A stretch of 64,000 nucleotides of DNA from Nitrospira sp. (GCA_005116835.1 SWDM01000023.1:224519-288518); one strand, 5' to 3'. Positions 1 to 8,363 are shown, counted from the stretch's first letter. Numbers and translations are program-made. Notes: a model not told the origin generated them from the letters alone.

Positions 1-2
1 AT

Positions 3-113
3 GCCGAACGCCTGCGTGCGATGCTCATCCGTGCGTTCGCTAAATTCATGCTCCCAACAGCGGCCCCCCCCGGCCTTGCTGACCTCAGAAACTGCGGCGA
101 CCTGATACGTTGA
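3..113 (+). CDS. Possible 3' end of a protein gene cut by the window edge
   Basis: The third forward frame is open from the window edge to a TGA at 111-113 and would encode the last 36 residues of a protein whose start lies outside the window. The composition is plausible for coding sequence (Leu/Arg/Ala-rich, then PTAAPPG), but no family is recognisable. It could equally be chance, because other frames are also open for part of this stretch. Confidence 0.25.
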   Translation, partial: AERLRAMLIRAFAKFMLPTAAPPGLADLRNCGDLIR

Positions 114-280
114 CTGCCGTTTTCAGGTTGAAAAGTTACTGTCCCCTTTTCTGTCTCCTGGAGACCCGGTGGCTCCTATTCTGCACGGGGCGCTAGCAGG
201 GCTGCGGATTACCCATTTCTATAGAGCAGAACTTCTAAGGCATACGCGTCTGGGACAATTCCAGTTTGTCTGGTTGAACT

Positions 281-325
281 GGTTTGTCTGGTTCAACAAA
301 ATAAACAAGATGAACCAAACAAACC
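281..325. repeat. Inverted repeat / hairpin (GGTTTGTCTGGTTCA arms)
   Basis: The left arm GGTTTGTCTGGTTCA (281-295) pairs with TGAACCAAACAAACC (311-325), 14 of 15 positions, around an A-rich 15-nt loop. A third half-copy lies just before it at 264-279. It sits just downstream of the leftward HD-GYP gene and could act as its transcription terminator. Similar TTTGGTTTGTCT sequence recurs near 21600, so it is a dispersed motif. The rest of 114-339 holds nothing else I recognise. Confidence 0.55.
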
Positions 326-339
326 AAATAACGGTCTTC

Positions 340-1557
340 TTACGCGGCGCGATTTGATTCCCTCAATTCTGAATCGACCACACGTTCAATCGCACGGAAG
401 GGAGACCGATCTTGCTTGGCGAGATCGACTGTAAGCGGACAGCGGTAGGGGCTCCCTGTCTCGTCATAAGTCAACTCAATGATCGGTTGATGGAGAGCGG
501 CCGGATTGATGGCGATGATCATTCCCCGTTCCTTCGTGTTGAGTTCGACGAAGCTGTAGACGGGATAAATACCGATCAGCTTGATGAATAGGGATACAAG
601 GCCATGGTCGAGACGGGCGAATTCTCCTTCTTGGAATAATTGCTGAATCGCGGCATGGGAAGACAGCGGTCGAAGCCCTCCGAATCCGGTCAGTAGCTCA
701 TCGTATCGATCTGCAATCATCACAATCCGACTTTCTTTTGCTATGGAGTCCGCCGATGTTTCGGAGGGATAGCCGTGACCGTCTAGTGTGACATGGTGTT
801 CTGCCGCTATTCGGCGAACTGTCTGGGAGAAACCGCATTGTGCCTCAATCTCAATGGCGCCGAGCCGTGGATGATGGTGAACGTCTGCCAGCTCTTCATT
901 GGAAAAGGGGGGCGACGTGCGGAACAGCCGGCGGGAAAGCTGCAAGAAACCGATGTCATGCAGTAACGCGCCCGTCGCCAAGTCATGGAGTTTCATCGGA
1001 TCATTGCCGAGAGCTTGGCCGATAATCATCGCCAGGGTGCAGACGGTGAGGCTGTGGTTGTTGAACGATGCGTCGAGCTGCCGCCCTTGGCTCATGGCCA
1101 TAAATGTGGCATGGGTGCTGAGGGTTCGCGTGACGATGATGATTTCCTGTACGGCCTCGTTGACCAGACCTGGTCTTACGACGCCCGTATGCCCGATTTC
1201 GTCGAAAACGGTTTTGACTAACTGGACGAGTTTCTCGCGCAGCTCACGCGCCATTGAAAGTTCCTGGCCCAGTGGGCCAAGTGAGCGAGGCGCATCAGGG
1301 ACTGCGGCTGCTTGAACTGAGGTCTGTAACCCGATGGTGTGAAGAGCCTCTTCTTCTATTGGGAAGGATGTGACATCGAGTCCTTTGGAGGAATCTATCT
1401 CTACGGCCTGGATATTGGATCGCTGCAAGCGCGCGATCTGTTTTTCAGAGGTAACAAGGAATCTATGTTTGAGAAAGGGAGTCCTGAACCACGAACAGTC
1501 GATCCCTGCCAGATACATCCCCACCCGAAGTTGACGCAGAGGGATACGCTTGAGCAA
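340..1557 (-). CDS. HD-GYP domain protein with N-terminal DUF3391 (c-di-GMP phosphodiesterase-like)
   Basis: 405 aa. The family hydrolyses cyclic di-GMP in the cytoplasm. The N-terminus (IPLRQLRVGMYL) matches the DUF3391 segment that precedes many HD-GYP domains. The HD-GYP core shows LLHDIG near residue 200, a downstream HHHP, EHHV and the signature DGHGYP. The usual Lys after HDIG is Phe here, so activity may be altered. A TTG start is used because the DUF3391 homology begins there; the first internal ATG would delete part of that domain. No receiver domain is visible, so the input signal is unknown. A paralog lies immediately upstream on the same strand. Confidence 0.85.
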   Translation of the reverse strand: MLKRIPLRQLRVGMYLAGIDCSWFRTPFLKHRFLVTSEKQIARLQRSNIQAVEIDSSKGLDVTSFPIEEEALHTIGLQTSVQAAAVPDAPRSLGPLGQELSMARELREKLVQLVKTVFDEIGHTGVVRPGLVNEAVQEIIIVTRTLSTHATFMAMSQGRQLDASFNNHSLTVCTLAMIIGQALGNDPMKLHDLATGALLHDIGFLQLSRRLFRTSPPFSNEELADVHHHPRLGAIEIEAQCGFSQTVRRIAAEHHVTLDGHGYPSETSADSIAKESRIVMIADRYDELLTGFGGLRPLSSHAAIQQLFQEGEFARLDHGLVSLFIKLIGIYPVYSFVELNTKERGMIIAINPAALHQPIIELTYDETGSPYRCPLTVDLAKQDRSPFRAIERVVDSELRESNRAA

Positions 1558-1803
1558 TTGACACCTACCGTCGAGAAGAAATGGACATCAGGCAAGAAAT
1601 CACAATCCTCTATCGGCTCGCTCTACTCCGACCTTGAATCCGAGCCGTAGTTGTCATTCATGATGGTCGTCGAGAAATTGTGCTCATAGGCCTGAACCCT
1701 GTTCCCACCTGCTCTCTTTGCACCATCAGTACCATAGTTTCTGGCTACCTTTTGCCGGATAGCTCGCGATTGCAGAGGAAACATTCATGAAGAACCATGT
1801 TGG

Positions 1804-3090
1804 TTAGGCCGCACGAATGGCTTCCCATGATTCCGCTGGGATCACACGTTTAATGGAGCGTGTGAAGGGCTGGTTCTGCGCAGAGAGATCGACTGTGAGC
1901 GGGTTTCTGTACGGGTTGCCTGCCTCGTCATAGGCTAATGAAACGATCGGCTGCTGCAGGGTGGCAGGATTAATTGCGGTGATCATCCCCCGTTCCTTCG
2001 TATTCAGCTCTACGATACTGTAGACGGGGTAGATGCCAACCTGTTTGATGAATAGGGATACCAGAGGAGAGTCGAGATGGCCGAGTTCTGCTTCTTGAAG
2101 TAGCTGTTGAATTGCCGCATGGGAAGACAGCGGTTGGAGCCCACAGAACTCGATCCGTAGCTCATCGTATCGATCTGCAATCATCACAATGCGGCTTGTC
2201 TCTGCCGTGGAGTCTGCCGATATTTCAGGAGGATAGCCCCGTCCATCGGGTGTGACATGATGCTCAGCTACAATTCGGCAAACGGCCTGGGAGAAATCCG
2301 GTTGCGACTCGATCATTATCGAGCCGATCGGTGGGTGAAGGCAAAAAGTCGCACGGTCTTTCACTGAAAGAGGTGCCACTGTGTGGAACAGATGGGGCGG
2401 GAGCTGTAAGAGCCCGGTGTCATGCAGTAATGCTCCGGTTGCCAGATCCTTGAGCTGTGTCGAGTCATAGCCTAGCGCTTGGCCCATGATCATCGCCAGC
2501 ATGCACACGGTGAGGCTGTGATCGCCTAAGGAGGGGTCGAAGGGCCGCTCCTCGCTCATGGCCCTGAACATGCTATGAGTACTGCAGGTCTCTGCGGCGA
2601 GGATGACTCCTTGCACCGTTTCCTTAACCGGTCCTGAGCCTATGACCCCCGTTTGTCTCACCCCATCGAAGACGAGCTGAACCGCCCGAACCAGTTTGTC
2701 GCGTGTTTCTTGAGCTATTGCGAGTTCTACGTTCAATGTGTCGAGTGAACGGGGTACATAAGAAGCCGGAGGGGCTTGGGTGGAGCCCCCCAAGCGATTT
2801 GCATGAAGAGTCTCGTTCGGCATCGGTAATGGTGCGATGTCGTGCCTTTTAGCGGTGTCGATGTTCACAGTGTAAATATGTGATTGTTGGATACGCTCGA
2901 CCTGTTCAACATTGACCGTTCTACTGCGGCGAACGATTCGCGACCCTCTGCATTGTACTCGGCCTGCTCCAAAGAGGCGTGAAGTGTGAGGCGTGAAACG
3001 AGGGTCAGCTTCGGAAATACGTCTCGCATCTGGCCGCACCGTCTTCGCCTCGTGACGAAGGCCATGCCCGACAGTCTGCTGGAACCACAA
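1804..3090 (-). CDS. HD-GYP domain protein, paralog with a disrupted N-terminus
   Basis: Up to 428 aa. From about residue 65 it aligns with the neighbouring HD-GYP protein, including LLHDTG, AEHHV, DGRGYP and the C-terminal NTKERGM region, so the two are tandem paralogs. The first ~60 residues are unrelated to DUF3391 and partly encoded by a 7-nt-periodic repeat array (2978-3005), so the original 5' end seems to have been lost or replaced. The only far-upstream start is a TTG at 3090. HDTGL replaces the usual HDIGK. The gene may still give a shortened HD-GYP protein or may be a decaying pseudogene. Confidence 0.7.
   Translation of the reverse strand: MWFQQTVGHGLRHEAKTVRPDARRISEADPRFTPHTSRLFGAGRVQCRGSRIVRRSRTVNVEQVERIQQSHIYTVNIDTAKRHDIAPLPMPNETLHANRLGGSTQAPPASYVPRSLDTLNVELAIAQETRDKLVRAVQLVFDGVRQTGVIGSGPVKETVQGVILAAETCSTHSMFRAMSEERPFDPSLGDHSLTVCMLAMIMGQALGYDSTQLKDLATGALLHDTGLLQLPPHLFHTVAPLSVKDRATFCLHPPIGSIMIESQPDFSQAVCRIVAEHHVTPDGRGYPPEISADSTAETSRIVMIADRYDELRIEFCGLQPLSSHAAIQQLLQEAELGHLDSPLVSLFIKQVGIYPVYSIVELNTKERGMITAINPATLQQPIVSLAYDEAGNPYRNPLTVDLSAQNQPFTRSIKRVIPAESWEAIRAA
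2978..3005. repeat. Heptad-repeat array, single arm, inside HD-GYP paralog
   Basis: Four consecutive 7-nt units of the form CGTGARR (for example CGTGAAG, then TGTGAGG) are in perfect register. They match the TNARNNN arrays found in inverted pairs elsewhere in the window (25945, 54078, 60684, 62002, 56084). No inverted partner is seen nearby. The array lies exactly where the HD-GYP paralog loses similarity to its sister, which suggests an insertion or rearrangement mediated by the element. Confidence 0.65.
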
Positions 3091-3273
3091 TCCCTTATCG
3101 GTTTGCCGTGACGGATCTTGAATCCTGGCAGCCTGCGGAATTCATGATGGACCGGCAGGAAATCGCATTGAATTCTGGCGAGGGGCAAGTGGCACGAGAC
3201 GAGAGGAAAGATCGCCCCTTGCCTGTTGGCGGAACAGTAGCGATTGCAGCAGAGGCCTTCGTGAACGATATGG

Positions 3274-3825
3274 CTAGGAAATTGATGCAGGCATCAACTG
3301 CACTTCGATGCGAGGGTTGTCTCTATCGATGTGCTTGTAGAGGTGGGTTTCGACGATGCGGTTATCATTAATGCCGAGCCCCTCGCAGAGGGCATCCTGC
3401 GCAATCTTGAGTCCGCCATCGACGTCTCGCCTCAGGGCCGAAGTGAAGTAGAACCGGATGGACAGAGCGAGCCAATCCGACTGGAGCCGGGCAAGCAGTG
3501 ATGCGCGGTGCGTGGTCTGAGCCAACTTGAGCCACACGAGTTGGCCGACCTGAGCTTTATAGGCGCGGCCAGCCGAAGAGATCAATCGTCGACCGTTCAC
3601 GGTGGCATATTGATGGTTGATGCTGGGGGGCACGGGAAGCGTCAAGGCCACCGCATGGATTTCAGTTTGTGGGTATGGGGGAGGGGATGGGGGCATGAGG
3701 GAGGTCGGCGACGCTTTTCTGGCTATACGCAGCGTTGCGACCTTCTTGTCAGGGCTCCGGTATGAGGTCATGCGAACGGCCCGTGGAGAGGAGGGAAATC
3801 GAGGCGGGCGCCGAAACGTAGACAT
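3274..3825 (-). CDS. RusA-family Holliday junction resolvase
   Basis: 183 aa as drawn; the RusA domain starts near residue 57 (LPVPPSINHQY) and runs to the end. It shows the family's RRDVDGGLKIAQDAL segment with conserved acidic residues and GINDNRIVE, equivalent to the catalytic Asp region of RusA endonucleases. These enzymes cut four-way DNA junctions and are common in prophages and mobile DNA. The first ~45 residues are a Pro/Arg/Ser-rich stretch unlike RusA, and no clear ribosome-binding site supports any ATG, so the start is uncertain. It lies 18 nt after mraZ on the same strand, suggesting co-transcription. Confidence 0.75.
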   Translation of the reverse strand: MSTFRRPPRFPSSPRAVRMTSYRSPDKKVATLRIARKASPTSLMPPSPPPYPQTEIHAVALTLPVPPSINHQYATVNGRRLISSAGRAYKAQVGQLVWLKLAQTTHRASLLARLQSDWLALSIRFYFTSALRRDVDGGLKIAQDALCEGLGINDNRIVETHLYKHIDRDNPRIEVQLMPASIS

Positions 3826-3843
3826 GCGGGTGTCAGCTTTGCT

Positions 3844-4284
3844 TTATAGAAGATTGAGGATCTTGGACATATTCTGCTCGTATTGCTCTTCGGATTTGCC
3901 GATATAGCGGCGCCAATTACTCGGGTTCCAGATTTCCATGCGATGGTATAAGCCGATCAGGATGATTTCCTGGTCTTCATCCAACGGAATGATTTTTCTG
4001 AGACGGCCCGGAATCAGAATACGCCCGGCCTTGTCGATCTCCGATGTGCCGGCTTCCGATACCACGAAGTGCATGAACTGACGACTTTGGTCCTCATCAA
4101 GAGCAGCTTTCGTCCGTTCGAGGACTTTTTCCCACTCTTTCTTCGAGTAGATGAGGGTTGACTCCTCAGGCCCCTTCAGGAAGATGACGGCCTGCCCCTC
4201 CAACTCAATCTGCTCACGGATAGGCGAGGGGACGATAAATCGCCCCTTCTCATCCACTTTGCAGAGGTATTCACCGGCGAACAT
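3844..4284 (-). CDS. mraZ: MraZ-family DNA-binding protein
   Basis: 146 aa from MFAGEYLCKVDEKGRF, the canonical MraZ opening; AAAGGA lies upstream. Two SpoVT/AbrB-like swapped-hairpin repeats are visible: KVDEKGRFIVP near residue 8 and EIDKAGRILIPGRLR near residue 83. MraZ is a nucleoid-associated transcription factor that normally heads the division/cell-wall (dcw) cluster and represses it. Here none of mraW, ftsL or ftsI is next to it; it sits between an excisionase-like HTH gene and rusA. It may be a second, specialised MraZ. A longer reading frame upstream (to 4380) overlaps the HTH gene and is not needed. Confidence 0.85.
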   Translation of the reverse strand: MFAGEYLCKVDEKGRFIVPSPIREQIELEGQAVIFLKGPEESTLIYSKKEWEKVLERTKAALDEDQSRQFMHFVVSEAGTSEIDKAGRILIPGRLRKIIPLDEDQEIILIGLYHRMEIWNPSNWRRYIGKSEEQYEQNMSKILNLL

Positions 4285-4300
4285 CAATGTGTCGTGTCCT

Positions 4301-4498
4301 TTACGAGGCCAAGGGAGTTCTGGTGCGATCTCGAATCCACTGTTCCAGATCCGAACGTACGAAGCGCCATTCTTTCCCAAGCTTGAAGGCGGGAATTTGG
4401 CGACTCCGTAGATAACGATAGAGCGTACGCTGGGTGATCTTGAGATAGAGGCAGGTCTCCTCCGCTGTCATCAGCTCGCTCTTGGGCACTTTGGCCAT
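4301..4498 (-). CDS. Excisionase-family (MerR-like) helix-turn-helix DNA-binding protein
   Basis: 65 aa. The sequence reads MTAEETCLYLKITQRTLYRYL...IPAFKLGKEWRFVRSDLEQWI, the complete HTH_17/excisionase-type winged helix fold: helix-turn-helix followed by a wing. Such proteins act as small transcriptional regulators or recombination directionality factors. It lies 16 nt upstream of mraZ on the same strand and is probably co-transcribed with mraZ and rusA. No integrase is visible nearby, so a transcriptional role is more likely than excision. Confidence 0.85.
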   Translation of the reverse strand: MAKVPKSELMTAEETCLYLKITQRTLYRYLRSRQIPAFKLGKEWRFVRSDLEQWIRDRTRTPLAS

Positions 4499-4608
4499 TG
4501 CAAAACCTGGTTCGATGGAGATTCATATGCCTCACGAAGGCTCGAATGCTGGTGTCAGAGTAGGCAAACTAGAATGATCTGTCAAGGGAAAATGTATGAC
4601 AATGCATG

Positions 4609-4953
4609 TCATGACATGTCAGTGCTGTCCGATCCCATAGGGCCTGCCTCATCTGCCTCCATGGCTTCAGAAAGATCGTCGCCGAGATCTTCGCCCATTT
4701 CATCTCCCATCGTTTTCATAAATCGATTCATGCTTTCCGGGTCGTTCTCATCAAGTCCGGCCAAGTAACTGGGGTCTGCCAAGGCTTCAAGGCGAGCCTC
4801 TTCTGATTTTGGAGAGGCAAATCGGGACAGGATTCGCTCAACCTTGGTACTGGCGCAATGGGAGCAGGCTGCCGGCGCCTGATTGGCCAGGCTCAATACT
4901 AGGATGGTGCTGCGTTTTTTACAATTGAGGCAGAGATATTCATATAGCGGCAT
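4609..4953 (-). CDS. FmdB-family zinc-ribbon protein
   Basis: 114 aa. The first ~45 residues form the FmdB/CxxC_CxxC_SSSS zinc ribbon: MPLYEYLCLNC followed by CSHCASTKVERI. The C-terminal half is acidic (Asp/Glu/Met-rich) and probably disordered. The family is widespread and named after a putative regulator of formamidase, but its biochemical role is unsettled. A near-identical N-terminal copy lies just upstream (5262-5480), so this is a tandem duplication. The paralogs diverge after the RFASPKSEEARL segment. Confidence 0.85.
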   Translation of the reverse strand: MPLYEYLCLNCKKRSTILVLSLANQAPAACSHCASTKVERILSRFASPKSEEARLEALADPSYLAGLDENDPESMNRFMKTMGDEMGEDLGDDLSEAMEADEAGPMGSDSTDMS

Positions 4954-5050
4954 CGATTTTATTCCTCTGTTCGCCAGGAGCTATCGGATCCGTCAGATAA
5001 AGAGATGATTCTCTATGAGCGCGACTGGTGGACATTTTCAGTATCCTGCT

Positions 5051-5263
5051 AGCCCGCATTATTCATGACAGTTCGTCGCGAAATCGCGCAGTCGCCAAAC
5101 GAGACAGGCGCGCGGAGCCGTGCGGGAGGGAGGCATACTTGACACAGTATGTTGACCGACCGAACGGCGAGCCCGCCTGCCTGGACGCTGGACCACCGCG
5201 TCCAGGCTTGTCGTAGTGGCGAATCCGTGATTGCAGCAGAAGTGTTCATGAATAATGCGGGCT
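5051..5263. mobile_element. MITE-like element, copy 1 (TIR AGCCCGCATTATT, TA flanks)
   Basis: 213 bp bounded by perfect 13-bp terminal inverted repeats, AGCCCGCATTATT ... AATAATGCGGGCT. Both ends are flanked by a TA dinucleotide, as expected for Tc1/mariner or IS630-type target duplication. The interior has no gene. A second copy in opposite orientation lies at 28266-28459, sharing the ends and internal blocks such as GAGGCATACTTGA and CAGTATGTTGAC. The element has no transposase and must have been mobilised in trans. Its right end supplies the stop codon of the truncated fmdB paralog. Confidence 0.85.
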
Positions 5264-5480
5264 AAAGATTGGTTTCATTGAGTCCAGCAAGATTATTGAG
5301 ATCTAAAGAGGCATCAAGCCGAGCCTCTTCTGATTTCGGAGAGGCAAATCGGGACAGGATTCGTTCGACCTGCGTACTGGAGCAATGGGAGCAGGCTGCC
5401 GGCGCCTGATTGGCCGGGCTCAATGCCAGGATGGTGCTGCGGCGTTTACAATTGAGGCAGAGGTATTCATACAAGGGCAT
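5262..5480 (-). pseudogene. Truncated FmdB-family zinc-ribbon paralog, 3' end replaced by a MITE
   Basis: 72 aa. The zinc ribbon (MPLYEYLCLNCKRR, CSHCSSTQVERI) is intact and nearly identical to that of the neighbour at 4609-4953. The acidic C-terminal tail is missing: the frame runs into the terminal inverted repeat of the 213-bp element, whose CTA provides the TAG stop. The gene begins 4 nt after the comF stop on the same strand and is likely co-transcribed with it. The truncated protein could still fold as a zinc ribbon. Confidence 0.7.
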
Positions 5481-5484
5481 TTGG

Positions 5485-6306
5485 TCATATTCCTATAGCA
5501 GGCAGTGATTGGGTTGCTTGCTCAGCCAAGAGGCGATCCGGTACCAGGTCCGAATCGACCGTCCTGGCGAGCGTCAGGGCAAAGACCGGGCCGGAGCCTG
5601 CATTTCGCAGGGACTTTGCGCATTCATTCAGCGTCGTGCCGGTCGTGAAGACATCATCTACGAGGAGAATGCGTTTCTCCTTGAGATCCTGTGGCCTGCG
5701 GACTTCAAAAGCATTTCGTAGATTTCGTAACCGTTCCTGCCGCGTTAAGGTGGTTTGGGGAACGGTAGCGGAGGATCTGACGAGCTGTGTTGCTGAAACA
5801 GGCTTGGCTAGATGACGGCTGAGTTGGTCGGCCAGCAGTAAGGATTGGTTAAATTCGCGGGATCGCAAGCGGGTCGGGTGTAAGGGGACGGGGATGATCG
5901 TATCGACCTCGATTCCACTTGGCAATGCGCTGATCATGAGGCGAGCGAGTGGCCGTGCCAGGGCATATTTGCGTTGATATTTGAACGAACAGATGGCTTC
6001 CCGCAACGGCGGAAGGTAGGGGAAGAGGGTCCAAGCTCGTTCAAAACTCGGTGGCCGTTCCTGACAGTGCCAGCATCGATGGTTTGGTGAATTGGCTGTG
6101 GCAGCCGATGAGACAAACGGCTGATCGCAGCTCGCACAAGTTGGTTGCTGGAGCCGGCGGATGGTATGCCAGCACGAACGACAGAAGAAAGGCACCGGAT
6201 CGGTGCTGAGAGAGTTGCCGCATGTCAGGCATTCCACCGGCAACACGAATCGGAGAGCCTGCCGGCACCATCCGATTACTGGGTTTTGAGTGTCTTCACG
6301 TAGCAT
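5485..6306 (-). CDS. comF: ComF-family amidophosphoribosyltransferase-like protein
   Basis: 273 aa. The N-terminus carries a double zinc ribbon (CLTCGNS, CRSCW, CASCDQPF, CWHCQERP), followed by a type I PRTase fold with the PRPP-binding loop ILLVDDVFTTGTTL near residue 215 and the IIPVPLHPTRLRSREFNQ motif near residue 138. ComF proteins are needed for natural transformation in several bacteria, where they help single-stranded DNA uptake or processing in the cytoplasm. No other competence gene is adjacent. The start is the first ATG; no strong ribosome-binding site is seen. Confidence 0.88.
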   Translation of the reverse strand: MLREDTQNPVIGWCRQALRFVLPVECLTCGNSLSTDPVPFFCRSCWHTIRRLQQPTCASCDQPFVSSAATANSPNHRCWHCQERPPSFERAWTLFPYLPPLREAICSFKYQRKYALARPLARLMISALPSGIEVDTIIPVPLHPTRLRSREFNQSLLLADQLSRHLAKPVSATQLVRSSATVPQTTLTRQERLRNLRNAFEVRRPQDLKEKRILLVDDVFTTGTTLNECAKSLRNAGSGPVFALTLARTVDSDLVPDRLLAEQATQSLPAIGI

Positions 6307-6445
6307 CGCGGGGGAAATGTGTCAATAACTTTATCCGAGAGCTTCTTCATATGCGAATGTGCCACGTCTGTCAAGGTTGTTGGTCTGCAAACGGTTGTGA
6401 TATACGAAGGCGGTAGGGTGAGGGGCGCGCGACGCGCGAGTACGA

Positions 6446-7162
6446 ATGGATAAGTCGATTACCATGGTGCGATTGGATCAAGTGTCGAAGGTGTATGAGC
6501 GCGGCGGCGCCACCATCACCGGACTCGATCGGGTCTCTCTCGAAGTAGCGAAGGGAGACTTCTGCGCATTTATCGGCCCTAGCGGTTGTGGGAAAAGTAC
6601 GTTGCTCAATCTAGTCGGAGGATTGGATGTCCCTACTTCCGGGGATCTCTCTCTCGGGGGACAGTCGACCGGTCGATTCACGAGCGACGACTGGACAAGG
6701 ATCAGAAGGGAAACAGTCGGGATCGTGTTCCAAGCGTTCCATTTGATTCCCGGGTTGACGGCAGCGGAGAATGTTGCGTTTCCCTTGCTGCTGCGTGGAG
6801 AGCGGGGGGCTTCTGTCCAAGCCCGGGTCGATGAGGTATTGGAATTGGTTGCGATGACACAGCGGCGACATCACCGCCCCAGCGAACTCTCGGGCGGGGA
6901 ACAGCAGCGTGTGGCGGTCGCGCGGGCGATTGTGCATGAGCCGCAGATCCTTCTCGCCGATGAGCCGACCGGCAATTTGGATTCTCAGCATGGGGCAGAA
7001 ATCATCGCCCTTCTTCGGTCGCTCGTTCAACGGTTTCGCCAGACCGTATTGCTGGTCACCCACAGCGCTGCGGCCGCCGAGGCTGCCGATTATGTGTGGG
7101 AGATGAAGGATGGGCAGCTCGTCACGAGAACGCAGCACGGGCCTGTTACGGTAGTCGCGTAA
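6446..7162 (+). CDS. ABC transporter ATP-binding protein (LolD/MacB type)
   Basis: 238 aa. All nucleotide-binding motifs are present: Walker [10 protein letters not shown] near residue 42, signature LSGGEQQR near 146, Walker B/D-loop [12 protein letters not shown] near 168 and the switch His in VTHS. The sequence class (LolD/MacB/FtsE-like) works with FtsX-fold permeases to move lipoproteins, peptides or antibiotics out of the inner membrane. The matching permease is most likely the 872-aa protein at 8580, separated from this gene by pyrD and a LuxR-type gene. The stop overlaps the pyrD start (TAATG), implying translational coupling. Confidence 0.9.
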   Translation: MDKSITMVRLDQVSKVYERGGATITGLDRVSLEVAKGDFCAFIGPSGCGKSTLLNLVGGLDVPTSGDLSLGGQSTGRFTSDDWTRIRRETVGIVFQAFHLIPGLTAAENVAFPLLLRGERGASVQARVDEVLELVAMTQRRHHRPSELSGGEQQRVAVARAIVHEPQILLADEPTGNLDSQHGAEIIALLRSLVQRFRQTVLLVTHSAAAAEAADYVWEMKDGQLVTRTQHGPVTVVA

Positions 7163-8088
7163 TGGATCTTTCGACCACCATAGCAGGCATACGATTTCCC
7201 AGTTGTTTCATGAATGCCTCGGGGGCCCTCTGCGTCACGCGTGACGAACTGCTGGCTCTGGGCCGTTCTCGCGCCGGGGCCGTCGTCATCAAGTCGATGA
7301 CGGTCGCGCCTCGCGACGGCAATCCGACACCCCGGTACTATGGATTTCCTGCCGGTTCCATCAATTCCATGGGCTTACCGAATCTCGGATACAAGGCGTA
7401 CGCTGCGCTGATTCCAGAATTGAAGGCGTTTGGGAAGCCGGTTATCGCCAGTGTGGCGGGACTTTGCGAGGACGATTTTCCGACGATCGCTGCCGCGATC
7501 AATGCAGCGAAGCCGGATTTGATCGAAGTCAATCTCTCTTGTCCGAATATCCCAGGCAAACCTCAGATCGGATACGATACCGAAGCCTCCGAGCGTCTGC
7601 TGAAGCGCGTTCGCAAGGTAATCACGGTTCCGATGGGAGTGAAGTTGCCTCCCTACTTCGACCCGGCCCACCATGCAGCGATGGGAGCGGTGATCGGCCG
7701 TTGCGGGGTCGACTTTCTCAACTTGATCAACTCGGTTGGTAACGGACTCGTGGTCGATCCGGATCGTGAAACGGTCGTGATCAAGCCTAAGGGTGGGTTC
7801 GGTGGACTGGGTGGCTCTATCATCAAACCGGTTGCGCTGGCCAATGTGCGGGCCTTTTGGAAAATATTCGAAGGGCGCATACCGATCATCGGGACCGGCG
7901 GTGTGGTCAATGGCGTGGATGCCTTCGAACATCTGCTCTGTGGCGCGTCGGCCGTGCAGATTGGAACAGTTTTGGTCGAGGAGGGCATCGATGTGTTCTG
8001 CAGGCTAGAAACGGAACTGGCGGCACAGCTCAACAAGAAGGGCTACACAGGGGTGGCGGACTGTCGGGGAAAATTACGAGAACTGTAG
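7162..8088 (+). CDS. pyrD: Dihydroorotate dehydrogenase, class 1A-like
   Basis: 308 aa from the ATG overlapping the ABC ATPase stop. The enzyme oxidises dihydroorotate to orotate with FMN in pyrimidine synthesis. Class 1A features are visible: NASGALC near the start, SINSMGLPNLGY, the active-site loop NLSCPNIPGKPQ (Cys base near residue 128), GVKLPPYFD, NSVGNGL, IKPKGGFGGLGG and the C-terminal GTGGV...GASAVQIGT FMN-phosphate site. Class 1A enzymes are soluble and use fumarate, unlike the quinone-linked class 2 enzymes typical of respiring Gram-negatives. No pyrK-like partner is next to it, which fits class 1A. Confidence 0.88.
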   Translation: MDLSTTIAGIRFPSCFMNASGALCVTRDELLALGRSRAGAVVIKSMTVAPRDGNPTPRYYGFPAGSINSMGLPNLGYKAYAALIPELKAFGKPVIASVAGLCEDDFPTIAAAINAAKPDLIEVNLSCPNIPGKPQIGYDTEASERLLKRVRKVITVPMGVKLPPYFDPAHHAAMGAVIGRCGVDFLNLINSVGNGLVVDPDRETVVIKPKGGFGGLGGSIIKPVALANVRAFWKIFEGRIPIIGTGGVVNGVDAFEHLLCGASAVQIGTVLVEEGIDVFCRLETELAAQLNKKGYTGVADCRGKLREL

Positions 8089-8090
8089 GC

Positions 8091-8363
8091 CTACTTGGCC
8101 CCGAACGTTTTGGCAAGGAGGCCCAGCTGCAAAGCCCGGCGGAGCAGTTGCGCGACGTTTCGCACATGCAACCGCCTCATCAAGTTGAATCGGTGCACTT
8201 CGACCGTGCGGACGCTGAGCTCCAACATCTGGGCGATTTCACGGTTCGTGTGCCCGATCGATACCAGGCGGAGAATGTCGCATTGCCGAGGCGTGAGCCG
8301 ATAGGGATCGTCCTCTTCAGGCAGCGGCTGGATTTTTCGGCTCAGAGCTGTTCGTACGCTCAT
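8091..8363 (-). CDS. LuxR/NarL-type helix-turn-helix regulator, single domain
   Basis: 90 aa from the ATG preceded by GAGAGG; a TTG-initiated form could start at 8402. The protein is essentially one LuxR-type DNA-binding domain: LTPRQCDILRLVSIGHTNREIAQMLELSVRTVEVHRFNLMRRL. No receiver or ligand-binding domain is attached, so it resembles GerE-like stand-alone regulators. It is transcribed against its neighbours, ends 2 nt from the end of pyrD, and diverges from the permease gene at 8580. A perfect palindrome between the two divergent starts (8475-8503) is a candidate operator. Confidence 0.85.
   Translation of the reverse strand: MSVRTALSRKIQPLPEEDDPYRLTPRQCDILRLVSIGHTNREIAQMLELSVRTVEVHRFNLMRRLHVRNVAQLLRRALQLGLLAKTFGAK

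Noticed and set aside
169-357. 62-aa ORF covering the GGTTTGTCT hairpin
   Set aside because: Its sequence is a translation of the inverted repeat and neighbouring low-complexity DNA, with no ribosome-binding site.
899-1315. 138-aa ORF antisense to the first HD-GYP gene
   Set aside because: Shadow frame of a well-supported gene.
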